A DNA stretch of 64,000 nucleotides from an uncultured Opitutia bacterium (GCA_903896015.1 CAITWF010000043.1:1-64000), one strand, 5' to 3'; shown: positions 19,043 through 27,780, numbered from the stretch's first letter. The notes: generated by a model from the letters alone, not told the origin. Program-made: numbers and translations.

Positions 19043-20719
19043 TCAGGGCTTCGACGATCCCGCAGCTTCGAGCATCGCATCGCGGCGGGCCTTGAACTCG
19101 TTGCCGGACTTCCATTCGGGCCACGACGGATCGTTCGCGACCTGCAAGCCGATCTGGAGCAGGAACTCGGTGTCCTGCGCGGCGCCCTCGAAGGTCCAAT
19201 CGGGTTTCACCTCGTCGGTGACCTGATGGTAGTCGTGCGCGATGTAGTCGTTGACCTTCTTCTCGCCATAGTCGGCGGGTTGGCCGATGTAGTTCCAACC
19301 GGCGCTCGCGTAGAACGCGGGCACGCCGACCTTGGCGAACTCGAAGTGATCGCTGCGATAGTAGCTGCCGCGCTCGGGATGGCGCTCGCGTTTCAGCTCG
19401 CGACCTTGCTTCTCCGCGACGCCGCGGGCGATGTCGTCGAGCGTCGAGGCACCGTAGCCTACCACCTCGATGTCACTCGTAGGGCCGAACTGGTTGGCGC
19501 CGTCCATGTTGATGTTCGCGACCGTCTGCGTGAGCGGGTATAGGGGGCTCTGTGCGTAGCAGCGCGTACCGAGCAACCCGCGTTCCTCGGCGGTGACGGA
19601 GAGAAACAGCACGCTGCGGCGCGGCGCGGCGGCGGCGGGCAGCGCCTTCATCGCCTGCGCGAGCTCGAGGAGCACGGCGGTGCCGGCGGCGTTGTCGGCG
19701 GCGCCGTTGAAGATTTGATCGCCCTTGAGCCTGGGATCGCGGCCGAAGGCATCCCAGTGCGCGGTATAGATGAGAAACTCGTTGCGCAGCTTCGGATCGG
19801 CGCCGGGGAGGAGGGCGGCGACGTTACGCGAGTCGACGTTGCGCAGCGTGGCCTCGACGGCAAACGACGCCCTCGCGCCGAGCGCGATCGGATGGAAGTC
19901 GCGGCTCACGGCGGACCTTTTCGCCGCGTCGAAATCGTGCCCGGCGGCGGCAAAAAGTTTTTGGGTCGCGTCGAGCGTGAGCCAGCCCTGAAACGCCACG
20001 CGGCCGGCGTTGCGATCGGCGGCGCGCACCTCGAAATTCTCACGGCTCCAACTGCTGACGACGACGCCGAATGGGTAGGCCGCTGGTCCGGTATCGTGGA
20101 CGATGAGGCACGCGGCCGCGCCCCGGGCGGCGGCGATTTCGTATTTGTAGGTCCAGCGGCCGTAGTAGGTCATCGCCGCGCCGCCGAAGATTTTCGGATC
20201 GAGCTCGCCGGTCTGCGGATCGGTGACGGGCGGATCGTTGATCAGCATGACGACGGTTTTGCCGCGGACGTCGACACCCTTGAAGTCATCCCAGCCGTAT
20301 TCCGGCGCGACGACGCCGTAGCCGACGAAGACGACGTCGCTGTCCTTCGCCTCGATGTGCGGCACGATGCGCGGCGTCATGCCGATGAAGTCATTGATCG
20401 ATTCGAGCGCGAGGGTCCGACCGCCGACGGCAAAAGAGAGCGAAGGATGTGACGTGATGCCGACGAGCGGCACCTGCTGGATGTAGGTGCCGTCGGGATT
20501 GCCCGGCGCGAGGCCGAGCTTTTTGAATTCAGCGACGAGGTAGGTGATCGTTTTTTCCTCGCCGGTCGAACCGAGCCCGCGGCCTTCGAACTCGTCCGAG
20601 GCGAGAATTTTGGTCCGCGCGAGAATGCTCGGAGCGGAAATCTGAAAAGGTGAGTCGGGCGCCGCAAGGGCCGCCACGCTCACGAGGGCCGAGGCGGCCA
20701 GCAGGTGAAAGCAACGCAT
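19043..20719 (-). CDS. Secreted M28-family aminopeptidase
   Basis: A 558-residue exported zinc exopeptidase. A signal peptide (residues 1-20) is followed by an N-terminal segment with a PA-type insert (about 90-250, including GVDVRGKTVVMLINDPP and AAARGAAACLIVHDTGPA), then the M28 catalytic domain. Metal ligands are visible in YTAHWDAFG, FNGAADNAAGTAVLLELA, TAEERGLLGT, INMDGANQFG and YYRSDHFEFAKVGVPA. It should remove N-terminal residues from peptides in the periplasm or outside. Its place between peptide-binding lipoprotein genes and close to a fucosidase fits processing of (glyco)peptides before or during uptake. Confidence 0.92.
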   Translation of the reverse strand: MRCFHLLAASALVSVAALAAPDSPFQISAPSILARTKILASDEFEGRGLGSTGEEKTITYLVAEFKKLGLAPGNPDGTYIQQVPLVGITSHPSLSFAVGGRTLALESINDFIGMTPRIVPHIEAKDSDVVFVGYGVVAPEYGWDDFKGVDVRGKTVVMLINDPPVTDPQTGELDPKIFGGAAMTYYGRWTYKYEIAAARGAAACLIVHDTGPAAYPFGVVVSSWSRENFEVRAADRNAGRVAFQGWLTLDATQKLFAAAGHDFDAAKRSAVSRDFHPIALGARASFAVEATLRNVDSRNVAALLPGADPKLRNEFLIYTAHWDAFGRDPRLKGDQIFNGAADNAAGTAVLLELAQAMKALPAAAAPRRSVLFLSVTAEERGLLGTRCYAQSPLYPLTQTVANINMDGANQFGPTSDIEVVGYGASTLDDIARGVAEKQGRELKRERHPERGSYYRSDHFEFAKVGVPAFYASAGWNYIGQPADYGEKKVNDYIAHDYHQVTDEVKPDWTFEGAAQDTEFLLQIGLQVANDPSWPEWKSGNEFKARRDAMLEAAGSSKP

Positions 20720-20764
20720 GGCGCGAGGGTGGCGGCGCGCGGCGCGTTGGCAATATCGCCGCGA

Positions 20765-21124
20765 TCAGTGCACCCGGCGAAAAAGTTGCGGCGCGGTCGA
20801 ATGCCGGATGAAGTGCGTGACCTCGCCGCGATTGTTGCGCTCGAACGAGAGCCGGTCCGGGCTCTCGCGCAGGAAAAATTCGCGATCGGAAAGCGGAAAC
20901 ATTTCCGCGCGCGGCCGATCGTCGACCTTGAGGAAAAAGTGCCCTCCACTCTGGAAAACCAGCACGGTCATATCCTCGCGCTGGTAGCGGCCGATGAAAT
21001 CCGCGAATGCCTCGGGCGCGAGCGGCACGGGAGTGCGCTCCGGCGGCGGCGCGGGCGCATCGGCCGCGGCGAGGGCGAGTCCGCACGTCAGTGCCAGCAA
21101 GGGGAGTAGAAAACTCAGGCGCAT
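20765..21124 (-). CDS. Small secreted protein with a DUF3471-like domain
   Basis: A 119-residue protein: signal peptide (SFLLPLLALTCGLALAAADA), a short proline-rich linker, and a single domain that reads EAFADFIGRYQREDMTVLVF, HFFLKVDDRPRAEMFPLSD, LSFERNNRGEVTHFIRH and ends in QLFRRVH. This strand-rich pattern matches the small lipocalin-like domain (DUF3471) normally found at the C-terminus of beta-lactamase-type peptidases. Here it stands alone. The ATG at 21124 gives a clean signal peptide; the open frame continues upstream without sense. It is in the peptide-uptake operon, between copy 3 and the M28 peptidase. Confidence 0.7.
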   Translation of the reverse strand: MRLSFLLPLLALTCGLALAAADAPAPPPERTPVPLAPEAFADFIGRYQREDMTVLVFQSGGHFFLKVDDRPRAEMFPLSDREFFLRESPDRLSFERNNRGEVTHFIRHSTAPQLFRRVH

Positions 21125-21171
21125 GGGAGCAACGTGGGCGCGCGACGCGGTTTGGCAACGGTGCAAACGCA

Positions 21172-22758
21172 TCAGGGCGGATCGATCGCGATGCCGGTGT
21201 AGTAACGAGTCCAGAGCGCGTCTTCGCGCCAGCCGTGAACGCGCGGGGATTGCAGCCACACGTGGCTGTTGAAGTAGAGCGGAGCAATCGCAGTGGCATC
21301 GAGCAGGCTCTGTTCGGCGGCGCCGAAGTCCCCCGCGGTGAGCGCGCGGTTGAAGTCCCCGCCGGCCCAGTGCGGATAGTTTTCTGTCGCACCGTCCGCG
21401 AACCGGTTCAGCAAATCCGCGGGATCGGCGACGTCGGGGATCGCGGTCATGAAGCCGATATCGTAGTCGCCCGAGCTCAGGGCGGCGAGGTGAACCTTCG
21501 CGTCGCGAACCGCGAGCCTGACATCGATGCCGAGTTCTTGCTTCCACATTTGCTGGATCGCTTCGAGGACTGGAGTCTGGGAGCGCGCCCACGCGCTGAG
21601 CTCAAGCGTAGGGAATTTATTCCCGCCAGCGAAGCCCGCCGCCGCGAGGAGTCGGCGCGCCTCGGACAGATCGGTTTTTTGTAGGTCGGGGTTTATCCCC
21701 GACATCTGGGAATTTGTCGTGGATAAACCCCGACCGACAAGAACGGAGGGCACCAGCCGTGTGGCCGGTTCCTGGCCGCCAAGAAGCACGCGCTCGACGA
21801 TTTTCCGCCGATCGATCGCGAGAGTGAGAGCGCGGCGGACGCGGGCGTCGGCGAGTGGCGGACGCTCGGTGTTGAAGGTGAGAAATCGCGTCTCGGCGAG
21901 CGGCACGCGGTGCAGCTCCGCCGGATGCTCGCGCGCATAGCCGACGAGCTTTGTGCGCGGCACATCCATCGTCACATCGACCTGCCCGGCGCGGAAGGCG
22001 TGCTCCTCCGCGTCGCCGTCGTCGAAGCGGATAAACTGGATTTCGTCGAGCCGCACGTCCGCGGCGTCGTGAAATGCGGGATTTTTTTTCACGACGATAC
22101 GCTGCTGCGGCTGCCAATCGGCGAGTGTGAACGGGCCGTTGCCGACGAAATGCTCGGGTCGCGTCCACGCGCGACCGAATTTTTCCGCGACGCGCGGATT
22201 GACGGGAATCCACGGGCCGCTGGCGGCGTAGGCGGGAAAGCGGGGATTGGGTTGGGCGAGCGTGATGACGAGCGTGCGGGCGTCAGGTGCGTGAAAACCA
22301 ACAGCCTCGAAATCGTGGATGACGCCGCGCAGAAAATCGCGCGCATTTTTTACGACGGAGAAGACGTTGGCTTTCGGCGCGGCGGTCGCGGGGGTGAGCG
22401 CGCGGCGATACGAGGTGAGAAAATCACCGGCGGTCACGGGCTCGCCGTTGGACCATTTCGTTTCGCGCAGGTGAAACGTGTAGGTCAAGCCGTCGGCCGA
22501 CACGTCGTAGCGCTCGGCTGCAGCCGGGAGCGGCGCACCGCCGTCGGGATTCGGCGCGAGCAAGCCCTCGCTCAGCGCGCGGATGACGAAGAATTCGTCC
22601 GGCAGCGTGGCGCGCGCTGGGTCGAGATCGGCGGGCTCGTTGCGCTGGCTGACGCGCAGCACGGCTGTAGCAATGGGCGGGGGCACCTTCGTGCAAGCCG
22701 TGAAGATGGCGCAGGCGATCAAGAGCCACCAACGAGATGGGGCCTGAGTGCGCGTCAC
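21172..22758 (-). CDS. Peptide-binding lipoprotein, OppA family (copy 3), carrying an in-frame REP-like insertion
   Basis: A 528-residue solute-binding lipoprotein. Its lipobox is less standard (CAIFTACTK). Body motifs match the paralogues: RYDVSADGLTYTFHLRE, KWSNGEPVTAGDFL, VRRALTLAIDRRKIVERVL and SEARRLLAAAGF. Around residues 341-361 it carries VGRGLSTTNSQMSGINPDLQ, encoded by a REP-like palindrome doublet (21685-21735). The paralogues have about ten fewer residues between the LVP and the LL-A-AG motifs. The C-terminus also differs from the other copies. A GTG start at 22758 is chosen because it overlaps the fucosidase stop as GTGA, a coupling pattern repeated in this operon. Confidence 0.9.
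   Translation of the reverse strand: MTRTQAPSRWWLLIACAIFTACTKVPPPIATAVLRVSQRNEPADLDPARATLPDEFFVIRALSEGLLAPNPDGGAPLPAAAERYDVSADGLTYTFHLRETKWSNGEPVTAGDFLTSYRRALTPATAAPKANVFSVVKNARDFLRGVIHDFEAVGFHAPDARTLVITLAQPNPRFPAYAASGPWIPVNPRVAEKFGRAWTRPEHFVGNGPFTLADWQPQQRIVVKKNPAFHDAADVRLDEIQFIRFDDGDAEEHAFRAGQVDVTMDVPRTKLVGYAREHPAELHRVPLAETRFLTFNTERPPLADARVRRALTLAIDRRKIVERVLLGGQEPATRLVPSVLVGRGLSTTNSQMSGINPDLQKTDLSEARRLLAAAGFAGGNKFPTLELSAWARSQTPVLEAIQQMWKQELGIDVRLAVRDAKVHLAALSSGDYDIGFMTAIPDVADPADLLNRFADGATENYPHWAGGDFNRALTAGDFGAAEQSLLDATAIAPLYFNSHVWLQSPRVHGWREDALWTRYYTGIAIDPP
21685..21735. repeat. REP-like palindrome doublet inside a coding region
   Basis: Arms ggtcggggtttatcc (21685-21699) and ggataaaccccgacc (21721-21735) are perfect 15-bp inverted repeats, each part of a smaller palindrome (gtcggggtttatccccgac on the left). 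The 24 bases from 21681 are identical to 4511-4534. The element lies inside the copy 3 peptide-binding gene and is read through in frame. Confidence 0.85.
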
Positions 22759-24224
22759 GGCGGTTCAGTGGCTGGTGCCAGCGCGAAGACGCTCCACTCG
22801 GCGAGCGCCGGGCTCGCGGCGGCTTCGATACGGAGACGAAGTTTTGTCGTCGCTACCGGTTCGGCGAGGCGCATGAGCCGCTGGCTGCCGACCGATGTTC
22901 CATGGGCCACCTCGCGCCACGCGCCGTCGATCCAGGCATCGAGTTGGAAGGAATCGATGCGCTGGCCGAGCGTGATCGGCTCGCGCAGGCGCACGACGTC
23001 AAACGTCGTCGCGGCCGGAAATATCAGCGTCAGCTCGGCTCTTCGCGCGTCATCGTCCGTGGCCCAGTAATGCGCAGCATCGGAGGCCAGGACGCGTTCG
23101 GGGGAATAATTGTGATCGTCGCCGCGCGTATTGGTGGCGATGGCCAATGCGCCTTCCGCAAGATTGCGGGCGAAGGTCGTGCGCAGCACGCGGCCCCACT
23201 CGCGCAGCACGGCGGCATCGCGCGGCGCGATCTGGCCGCGGCGATCGGGCGGAAGGTTGAGGTTTAGGCGCGCGCCGCGCCCGGCGGACTCGAAGTAAAT
23301 CTGGAGGAGCTGCGCGACCGACTTTACCTTCTCGTCTTCCTTCTCGTGGTAAAACCAGCCCGGACGAATCGAGACGTCCACCTCTGCTGGGATCCAAGAG
23401 GTTCCGCCGCGCGTGCCGGCATTGAGAATCTTTGGATCGGCTTTGCCGGGAAACATGCCCGTGGCATCGATCGTTGCCCAGCAGGGATCCCCGGCGAAAC
23501 CCTTTTCGTTGCCAACCCAGCGCACGTCGGGGCCTGCATCGCTGAACATCACGGCCTGCGGCTGAAGCTCGCGCACGATCGCCCAGGTCGTCGGCCAATC
23601 GTAGTAGGTTGCGTTGTCGATCTTTCGTTTCTCGCGCGCGCCGCCGTAAAAGCCGTCACCGCCGTTGGCGCCGTCGAACCAGACCTCGAAGATTGGGCCG
23701 TAGTGTGTGAGCAATTCGCGAAGCTGATTGCGGTAGTAAGTGAGATACTCGGGGCGACCGTAGTCCGCGCGGTTGCGATCCCAGGGCGAAAGATAGACGC
23801 CGAACTGGAGGCCCGCGCGGTGGCAAGCGTCGGCCAACTCGCGCACGACGTCGCCGCGGCCGCTTTTCCATGATGAGTTTTTCACGGAGTGCTCGGTAAA
23901 GGCCGAGGGCCAGAGGCAGAATCCGTCGTGGTGCTTGGCAGTGAGAATCAATCCGCTGAGGCCGGCGTCCTTCGCCGTGCGGACAATCTGATCGGCGTCA
24001 AAGTCGGTGGGGTTGAAGACCGACTCCGGTTCGTCGCCGAGGCCCCATTCGCGATCGGTGAACGTGTTGACCGTAAAGTGCACGAACGCGAAGGCCGGAT
24101 TCTCCTGCGCGATGCGCTGGCGCTCGGTGGGCAGCGCGCCGTAGGGCGCGGGCGGGGGTGCCGCGCCCCGCGCCATCGCGGCGGCGGCGACAAGCGGGAA
24201 AAGGTTACGGCGCCAGCCAAACAT
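22755..24224 (-). CDS. GH29 alpha-L-fucosidase
   Basis: A 489-residue retaining exo-alpha-L-fucosidase. An N-terminal hydrophobic stretch ending near ARGAAPPP looks like a signal peptide. The family start MHFTVNTF-like FAFVHFTVNTFTDREWG, the LTAKHHDGFCLWPS loop, and FEVWFDGANGG with the nucleophile Asp184 are all present. A C-terminal beta-sandwich (about 360-489, with SFQLDAWIDGAWREVAHG) is typical. The gene overlaps copy 4 of the peptide-binding proteins by 20 bp and copy 3 by 4 bp, so it belongs to the peptide-uptake operon. That context suggests it trims fucose from glycopeptides or oligosaccharide-peptide substrates, as inference. Confidence 0.94.
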   Translation of the reverse strand: MFGWRRNLFPLVAAAAMARGAAPPPAPYGALPTERQRIAQENPAFAFVHFTVNTFTDREWGLGDEPESVFNPTDFDADQIVRTAKDAGLSGLILTAKHHDGFCLWPSAFTEHSVKNSSWKSGRGDVVRELADACHRAGLQFGVYLSPWDRNRADYGRPEYLTYYRNQLRELLTHYGPIFEVWFDGANGGDGFYGGAREKRKIDNATYYDWPTTWAIVRELQPQAVMFSDAGPDVRWVGNEKGFAGDPCWATIDATGMFPGKADPKILNAGTRGGTSWIPAEVDVSIRPGWFYHEKEDEKVKSVAQLLQIYFESAGRGARLNLNLPPDRRGQIAPRDAAVLREWGRVLRTTFARNLAEGALAIATNTRGDDHNYSPERVLASDAAHYWATDDDARRAELTLIFPAATTFDVVRLREPITLGQRIDSFQLDAWIDGAWREVAHGTSVGSQRLMRLAEPVATTKLRLRIEAAASPALAEWSVFALAPATEPP

Positions 24225-25824
24225 ACTTGAAGTCGATGTGATCCATCGGCGTGGGCTGCCAGTCTTTCAAGGACGGATGGAGCAGATAGACGTGGGTGTT
24301 GAAATAGATCGGGATCATCGGCGCAGCGTTGAGGACGATCGATTCTTCCTGTGCGAGGAGCGCAGCGCGGGCCGCGGGATCGACGGTGGCGTCGGCGCGC
24401 GTGGCGAGTGCGTCATAGGCGGGATCGGACCAGCCGGTGTAATTGTTGCCGGAGTCGTGGCGCCAGAGATCGAGGAAGGTCGTCGCGTCCAGGTAGTCGG
24501 CGGTCCAGTCGCCCAAGAGAATTTGGAAATCGCCGGCGCGCCGGGCGGCCATGACGACCTTATATTCCTGGTTGACGATCCGCGCGTCGATGCCGAGGTC
24601 GCGATGCCACATCTGCTGGATAGCCTCGGCGACGGAGCGGAGGATTTCGGAATTGTTGTAGAGAATCTCGACTGGCGGGAGACCCGCGCCGCCGGCGTGA
24701 CCAGCGTTGGCGAGAAGTTGCCGCGCCGCCGCGAGATCGTAGGCGGTGTAGGCGGGCGGGGTATAGCCTTTCAGAAAGGTCGGCACGAGCGATGACGCGG
24801 GCACACGACCGCCGGGGAGAATTTTTTCGGCGATCGTCTGGCGATCGATCGAGAGCGCGAAAGCGCGGCGGATGCGCTCGTCGTCGAAGGGCGGCTTACG
24901 GGTGTTGAGGCGGAAAAAATAGGTCTGCAACGTGGGATCGATGCGGAGGGCCGGGGATTTATCGCGCTGCAGCGGGAGGACTTTCGAGAGCGAAAGCGCC
25001 CATGTGACATGAAGCTGGCCGGCGCGGAAGGCGCGCTCCTCGGCATCGATGTTGTCGATCGGGTAGAAACGGATGGCGTTGAGCCGGACGTGCGCTCGGT
25101 CCCAGTAGGTGGGGGATTTTTCGACGAGGATGTGCTGGTGGGCGTTCCACTCCTTCAACACGAACGGCCCGCTCGAAACGAGGCGCCCCGGGCTGGTCCA
25201 CGGCGTGCCGCGTTGGTAAGCGTCGCCGATCGCGGCGATGCTGCGGACGTTGACCGGGCGCCACGGCGAGTTGAGCAGGACTTGGAGAAAATAGGGCGCG
25301 GGGTGCGTGAGCGTGACGACGAGCGTGCGGGCGTCGGTTGCGACGACACCGACCGTCGAGAAGTCCTTCGTCCGGCCCTTGTGAAACGCCTCGGCGCCGC
25401 GCAGCAGGTAGAACCAATCGGCGTAGGGCGCGGCCAGCGAAGGTGTGAGGATGCGGTGCCATGAGTCGACGCAGTCCTGTGCGGTGATCGTTTCGCGATT
25501 GCTCCACTTGGCATCGGCTCGGAAGTGAAACGTGTAGGTCAGGCCGTCCGTGGAAATTTCCCAGCGCTCGGCGAGCGCGGGTTTGGGCGCGAGCGTGCCC
25601 GGCTCGAAAGTAACCAGCGGCTCGAAGAGCGCGGCCATGACTTTAGAATCGGCGAGCGCTACGACGATGTGCGGATCGAGATCGCTGGGCTCGGAGCCGA
25701 TGCTGTAGTGCAGGACGCCTTCGCGGTTGCCGCGCTCGACGGCGGTCTCGCGTTTTGCGCAGCCGGCAAAAAGCACGAGGAGGCAGTAGGCGGGAGGCAG
25801 GAAGCGGAGGAGTAAACGCAACAT
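24205..25824 (-). CDS. Peptide-binding lipoprotein, OppA family (copy 4)
   Basis: A 539-residue solute-binding lipoprotein. The signal peptide ends in the lipobox LLVLFAGCAKRE. It carries SEPSDLDPHIVVALADSKVM, AERWEISTDGLTYTFHFRAD, KWSNRETITAQDCVDSWHRI, IRRAFALSIDRQTIAEKIL and QLLANAGHAGG. It ends HIDFKYVWLAP like copy 2, which suggests the two are closer relatives. It is the first transport gene in transcription order, 20 bp after ispF, and overlaps the fucosidase start by 20 bp. It probably binds short peptides for the shared OppB/OppC channel. Confidence 0.95.
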   Translation of the reverse strand: MLRLLLRFLPPAYCLLVLFAGCAKRETAVERGNREGVLHYSIGSEPSDLDPHIVVALADSKVMAALFEPLVTFEPGTLAPKPALAERWEISTDGLTYTFHFRADAKWSNRETITAQDCVDSWHRILTPSLAAPYADWFYLLRGAEAFHKGRTKDFSTVGVVATDARTLVVTLTHPAPYFLQVLLNSPWRPVNVRSIAAIGDAYQRGTPWTSPGRLVSSGPFVLKEWNAHQHILVEKSPTYWDRAHVRLNAIRFYPIDNIDAEERAFRAGQLHVTWALSLSKVLPLQRDKSPALRIDPTLQTYFFRLNTRKPPFDDERIRRAFALSIDRQTIAEKILPGGRVPASSLVPTFLKGYTPPAYTAYDLAAARQLLANAGHAGGAGLPPVEILYNNSEILRSVAEAIQQMWHRDLGIDARIVNQEYKVVMAARRAGDFQILLGDWTADYLDATTFLDLWRHDSGNNYTGWSDPAYDALATRADATVDPAARAALLAQEESIVLNAAPMIPIYFNTHVYLLHPSLKDWQPTPMDHIDFKYVWLAP

Positions 25825-25844
25825 GCGCGGGTTGAAAGCGGTGA

Positions 25845-26327
25845 TTAAAGTTTCTCGATCAACGCGACCGCATGCGCGGCGATCGCGACGCCGCGGCCGA
25901 GATCGCCGACGCCCTCGTTGGTCGTGGCCTTGAGGCCGATCGCCTCGGTGCTCAGGCCGGTGGAGGCGGCGAGGGCGGATTTGATTTCTCCGAGGCGCGG
26001 ATAGATTTTCGGTTTTTCCGCGATCAACGTGGCGTCGATATTCGAGGGCGCGTAGCCACGCGTCTGGAGTTCGGCGACAACCCGGCGCAGAAGGATCTGC
26101 GAATCGATGTTTTTGAACTGCGGGTCGGTGTTAGGGAAAAAGATGCCGATGTCGGGCAGGCCGGCGGCGCCGAGGAGCGCATCGCAAATCGCGTGGGTGA
26201 GGCAATCGGCGTCGGAGTGGCCGTCGAGGCCGAAGTCGGTGTCGAACGTCACTCCACCGAGCACGAGCGGCCGGCCGACGACGATGCGGTGAATATCGTA
26301 ACCGTGGCCGATGCGAAAGGAAGCCAT
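25845..26327 (-). CDS. ispF: 2-C-methyl-D-erythritol 2,4-cyclodiphosphate synthase
   Basis: Fifth enzyme of the MEP isoprenoid pathway; it closes the cyclodiphosphate from CDP-ME-2-phosphate. The 160-residue product has the expected length and begins FRIGHGYDIHRIVVG, giving the zinc ligands Asp and His. GHSDADCLTHAICDALLGAA and DIGIFFPNTDPQF are family signatures, and the tail KATTNEGVGDLGRGVAIAAH carries the substrate-binding T-T-x-E. The ATG at 26327 is chosen from this N-terminus; it starts 10 bp after the ispD stop. Together with ispD and pyrF it forms a minus-strand operon that runs on into the peptide-binding genes. Confidence 0.97.
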   Translation of the reverse strand: MASFRIGHGYDIHRIVVGRPLVLGGVTFDTDFGLDGHSDADCLTHAICDALLGAAGLPDIGIFFPNTDPQFKNIDSQILLRRVVAELQTRGYAPSNIDATLIAEKPKIYPRLGEIKSALAASTGLSTEAIGLKATTNEGVGDLGRGVAIAAHAVALIEKL

Positions 26328-26337
26328 GAGCGGAAAA

Positions 26338-27036
26338 TCAGTCGTTGAACTCTTGGGCGGGGACGGAAGTCTGCAGGAGAAATTCGACGTAGGCGAGATC
26401 GGCGGGCGTGGTGAGCTTCGGGTTGGGGTGTGCGTTTTCGAGTAGCGCGACGGGATGGCCGAGTTGTTCGACGGCCTGCGCATCGTCGGTGATGCGCAGC
26501 TTTTTCTCCGCGACGCGCGCGTAGGCGCGCTCGATGAGGGCGCGGGAGAAAACTTGCGGCGTCTCCATCGCCCAGAGGCGCGCGCGATCGAGCGTGCGGA
26601 GGCGGGCGTCGTCGTGATGCTGCTTGATGGTGTCGGTGACGCGATGCGCGAGGACGACGGCGCCTTCGCGGCGTACGATCTTGTGCAGGCCGACGAGTTG
26701 ATCGGCGCGGACGAGCGGGCGCGCGCAATCGTGGATGAAGACGTGCGCGATGTCAGGTGGAAGCGCGGCGAGGGCGTTGGCGACCGAGTCCTGCCGCTCG
26801 CGGCCGCCCTTCACGAGGACCGAGGGCGTCGGCGCGTAAGCGGAAAGCTCCATCATTTGCCGCTGATCGCGGTAGACGACGACGTAGAGATCGGCGACCT
26901 GGCTTTGGAGAAATGCGGCTGCGGAGTGCGCGAACACCGGGCGGCCCGCGAGGGGCGCGAGGACTTTGTCGGCGACGGCGCCGTTCATGCGAGAGCCGCT
27001 GCCAGCGGCGAGGAGGATGACGGCCGTGCGGCTCAT
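26338..27036 (-). CDS. ispD: 2-C-methyl-D-erythritol 4-phosphate cytidylyltransferase
   Basis: Third step of the MEP pathway: attaches CMP to methylerythritol phosphate. The 232-residue protein opens AVILLAAGSGSRMNGAVADK, the CTP-binding glycine/serine loop with the catalytic Arg and Lys. It continues with GGRERQDSVANALAALP and VFIHDCARPLVRADQL, the D-x-x-R-P family block; VTDTIKQ and WAMETPQVFSRALIERAY are the later substrate contacts. The start overlaps the pyrF stop as ATGA, indicating coupled translation. ispF follows within 10 bp, a common arrangement in which the two products act two steps apart. Confidence 0.97.
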   Translation of the reverse strand: MSRTAVILLAAGSGSRMNGAVADKVLAPLAGRPVFAHSAAAFLQSQVADLYVVVYRDQRQMMELSAYAPTPSVLVKGGRERQDSVANALAALPPDIAHVFIHDCARPLVRADQLVGLHKIVRREGAVVLAHRVTDTIKQHHDDARLRTLDRARLWAMETPQVFSRALIERAYARVAEKKLRITDDAQAVEQLGHPVALLENAHPNPKLTTPADLAYVEFLLQTSVPAQEFND

Positions 27037-27725
27037 GCAGTGAGCTCAGCAAGAATCGCGCGCGCCGCGGCGACAGGATCGGGGGCCTTGAAGATCGGGC
27101 GACCGACGACGATGAAACTCGCACCGACGTGCGCGGCCTCGGCCGGCGTCATGATGCGCGTTTGGTCGCCGGAATCGGCGCCGCGCGGGCGGATGCCGGG
27201 GGTAACGAGCGCGACGTCGTGCGGGAGGGCGGCGCGTAGCGGGGAAATTTCGAGCGGCGAACACACGAGCCCACGCAGCCCGGAATCGATCGCGAGCCGG
27301 CCGAGGCGGACGACTTGCTTTTCCGGCGAATCGGCGACGCCGGTTTCGGCTAGTCCGGCTGCACTCATCGAAGTAAGCACGGTCACGCCGAGAAGTAGCA
27401 AATGCGGGGCGTGCTCGCGTTGGGCCTTCGCGGCCCACTGCATCATTTCGCGGCCACCGCTGGTGTGCAGCGTGAGCATTTTGATCGGGAGTTTCGCAGC
27501 GGACTCGACGGCTTTCGCGACGGTGTTAGGGATGTCGTGCAGCTTGAGGTCGAGGAAGACGTCAAATCCGAGGCCGGCGATTTCACGCACGGCGTCGGGG
27601 CCGCAGGCGGTGAACATTTCGAGGCCGACTTTGACGGTGCGCACAGTGCCTTGGAGCTGGCGCAGTGCGGGCGTGACATCGCGGGGTGATTGGGCGTCGA
27701 GGACGAGGATCAGGTCGCAGGCCAT
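27033..27725 (-). CDS. pyrF: Orotidine 5'-phosphate decarboxylase
   Basis: Last step of de novo UMP synthesis. The 230-residue TIM-barrel protein starts ACDLILVLDAQSPRDV; VRTVKVGLEMFTACGP supplies the phosphate-side Lys and FLDLKLHDIPNTVAKAV is the unmistakable D-x-K-x-x-D active-site motif. The C-terminal VTPGIRPRGADSGDQTRIMT and SFIVVGRPIFKAPDP bind the phosphate. The ATG at 27725 is chosen because the domain starts there; the longer open frame adds 37 unrelated residues. It lies divergent from ispE with 55 bp between the starts and is coupled to ispD by a 4-bp overlap. Confidence 0.97.
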   Translation of the reverse strand: MACDLILVLDAQSPRDVTPALRQLQGTVRTVKVGLEMFTACGPDAVREIAGLGFDVFLDLKLHDIPNTVAKAVESAAKLPIKMLTLHTSGGREMMQWAAKAQREHAPHLLLLGVTVLTSMSAAGLAETGVADSPEKQVVRLGRLAIDSGLRGLVCSPLEISPLRAALPHDVALVTPGIRPRGADSGDQTRIMTPAEAAHVGASFIVVGRPIFKAPDPVAAARAILAELTA

Positions 27726-27780
27726 GGGCGTGGAAAAAGGCTGACGGGCGGGGCGCGCCACCGCCAATGTTTTCTTCGCG

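Noticed and set aside
17540-19543. A 667-codon plus-strand open frame
   Set aside because: Antisense to the peptide-binding lipoprotein copy 2, which has a full signal peptide and family motifs.
21607-21624. Palindrome gggaatttattccc in the copy 3 binding-protein gene, at first taken for a second REP-like insertion
   Set aside because: The encoded residues (GGNKFPTLEL) align with the paralogues without extra length, so nothing was inserted.
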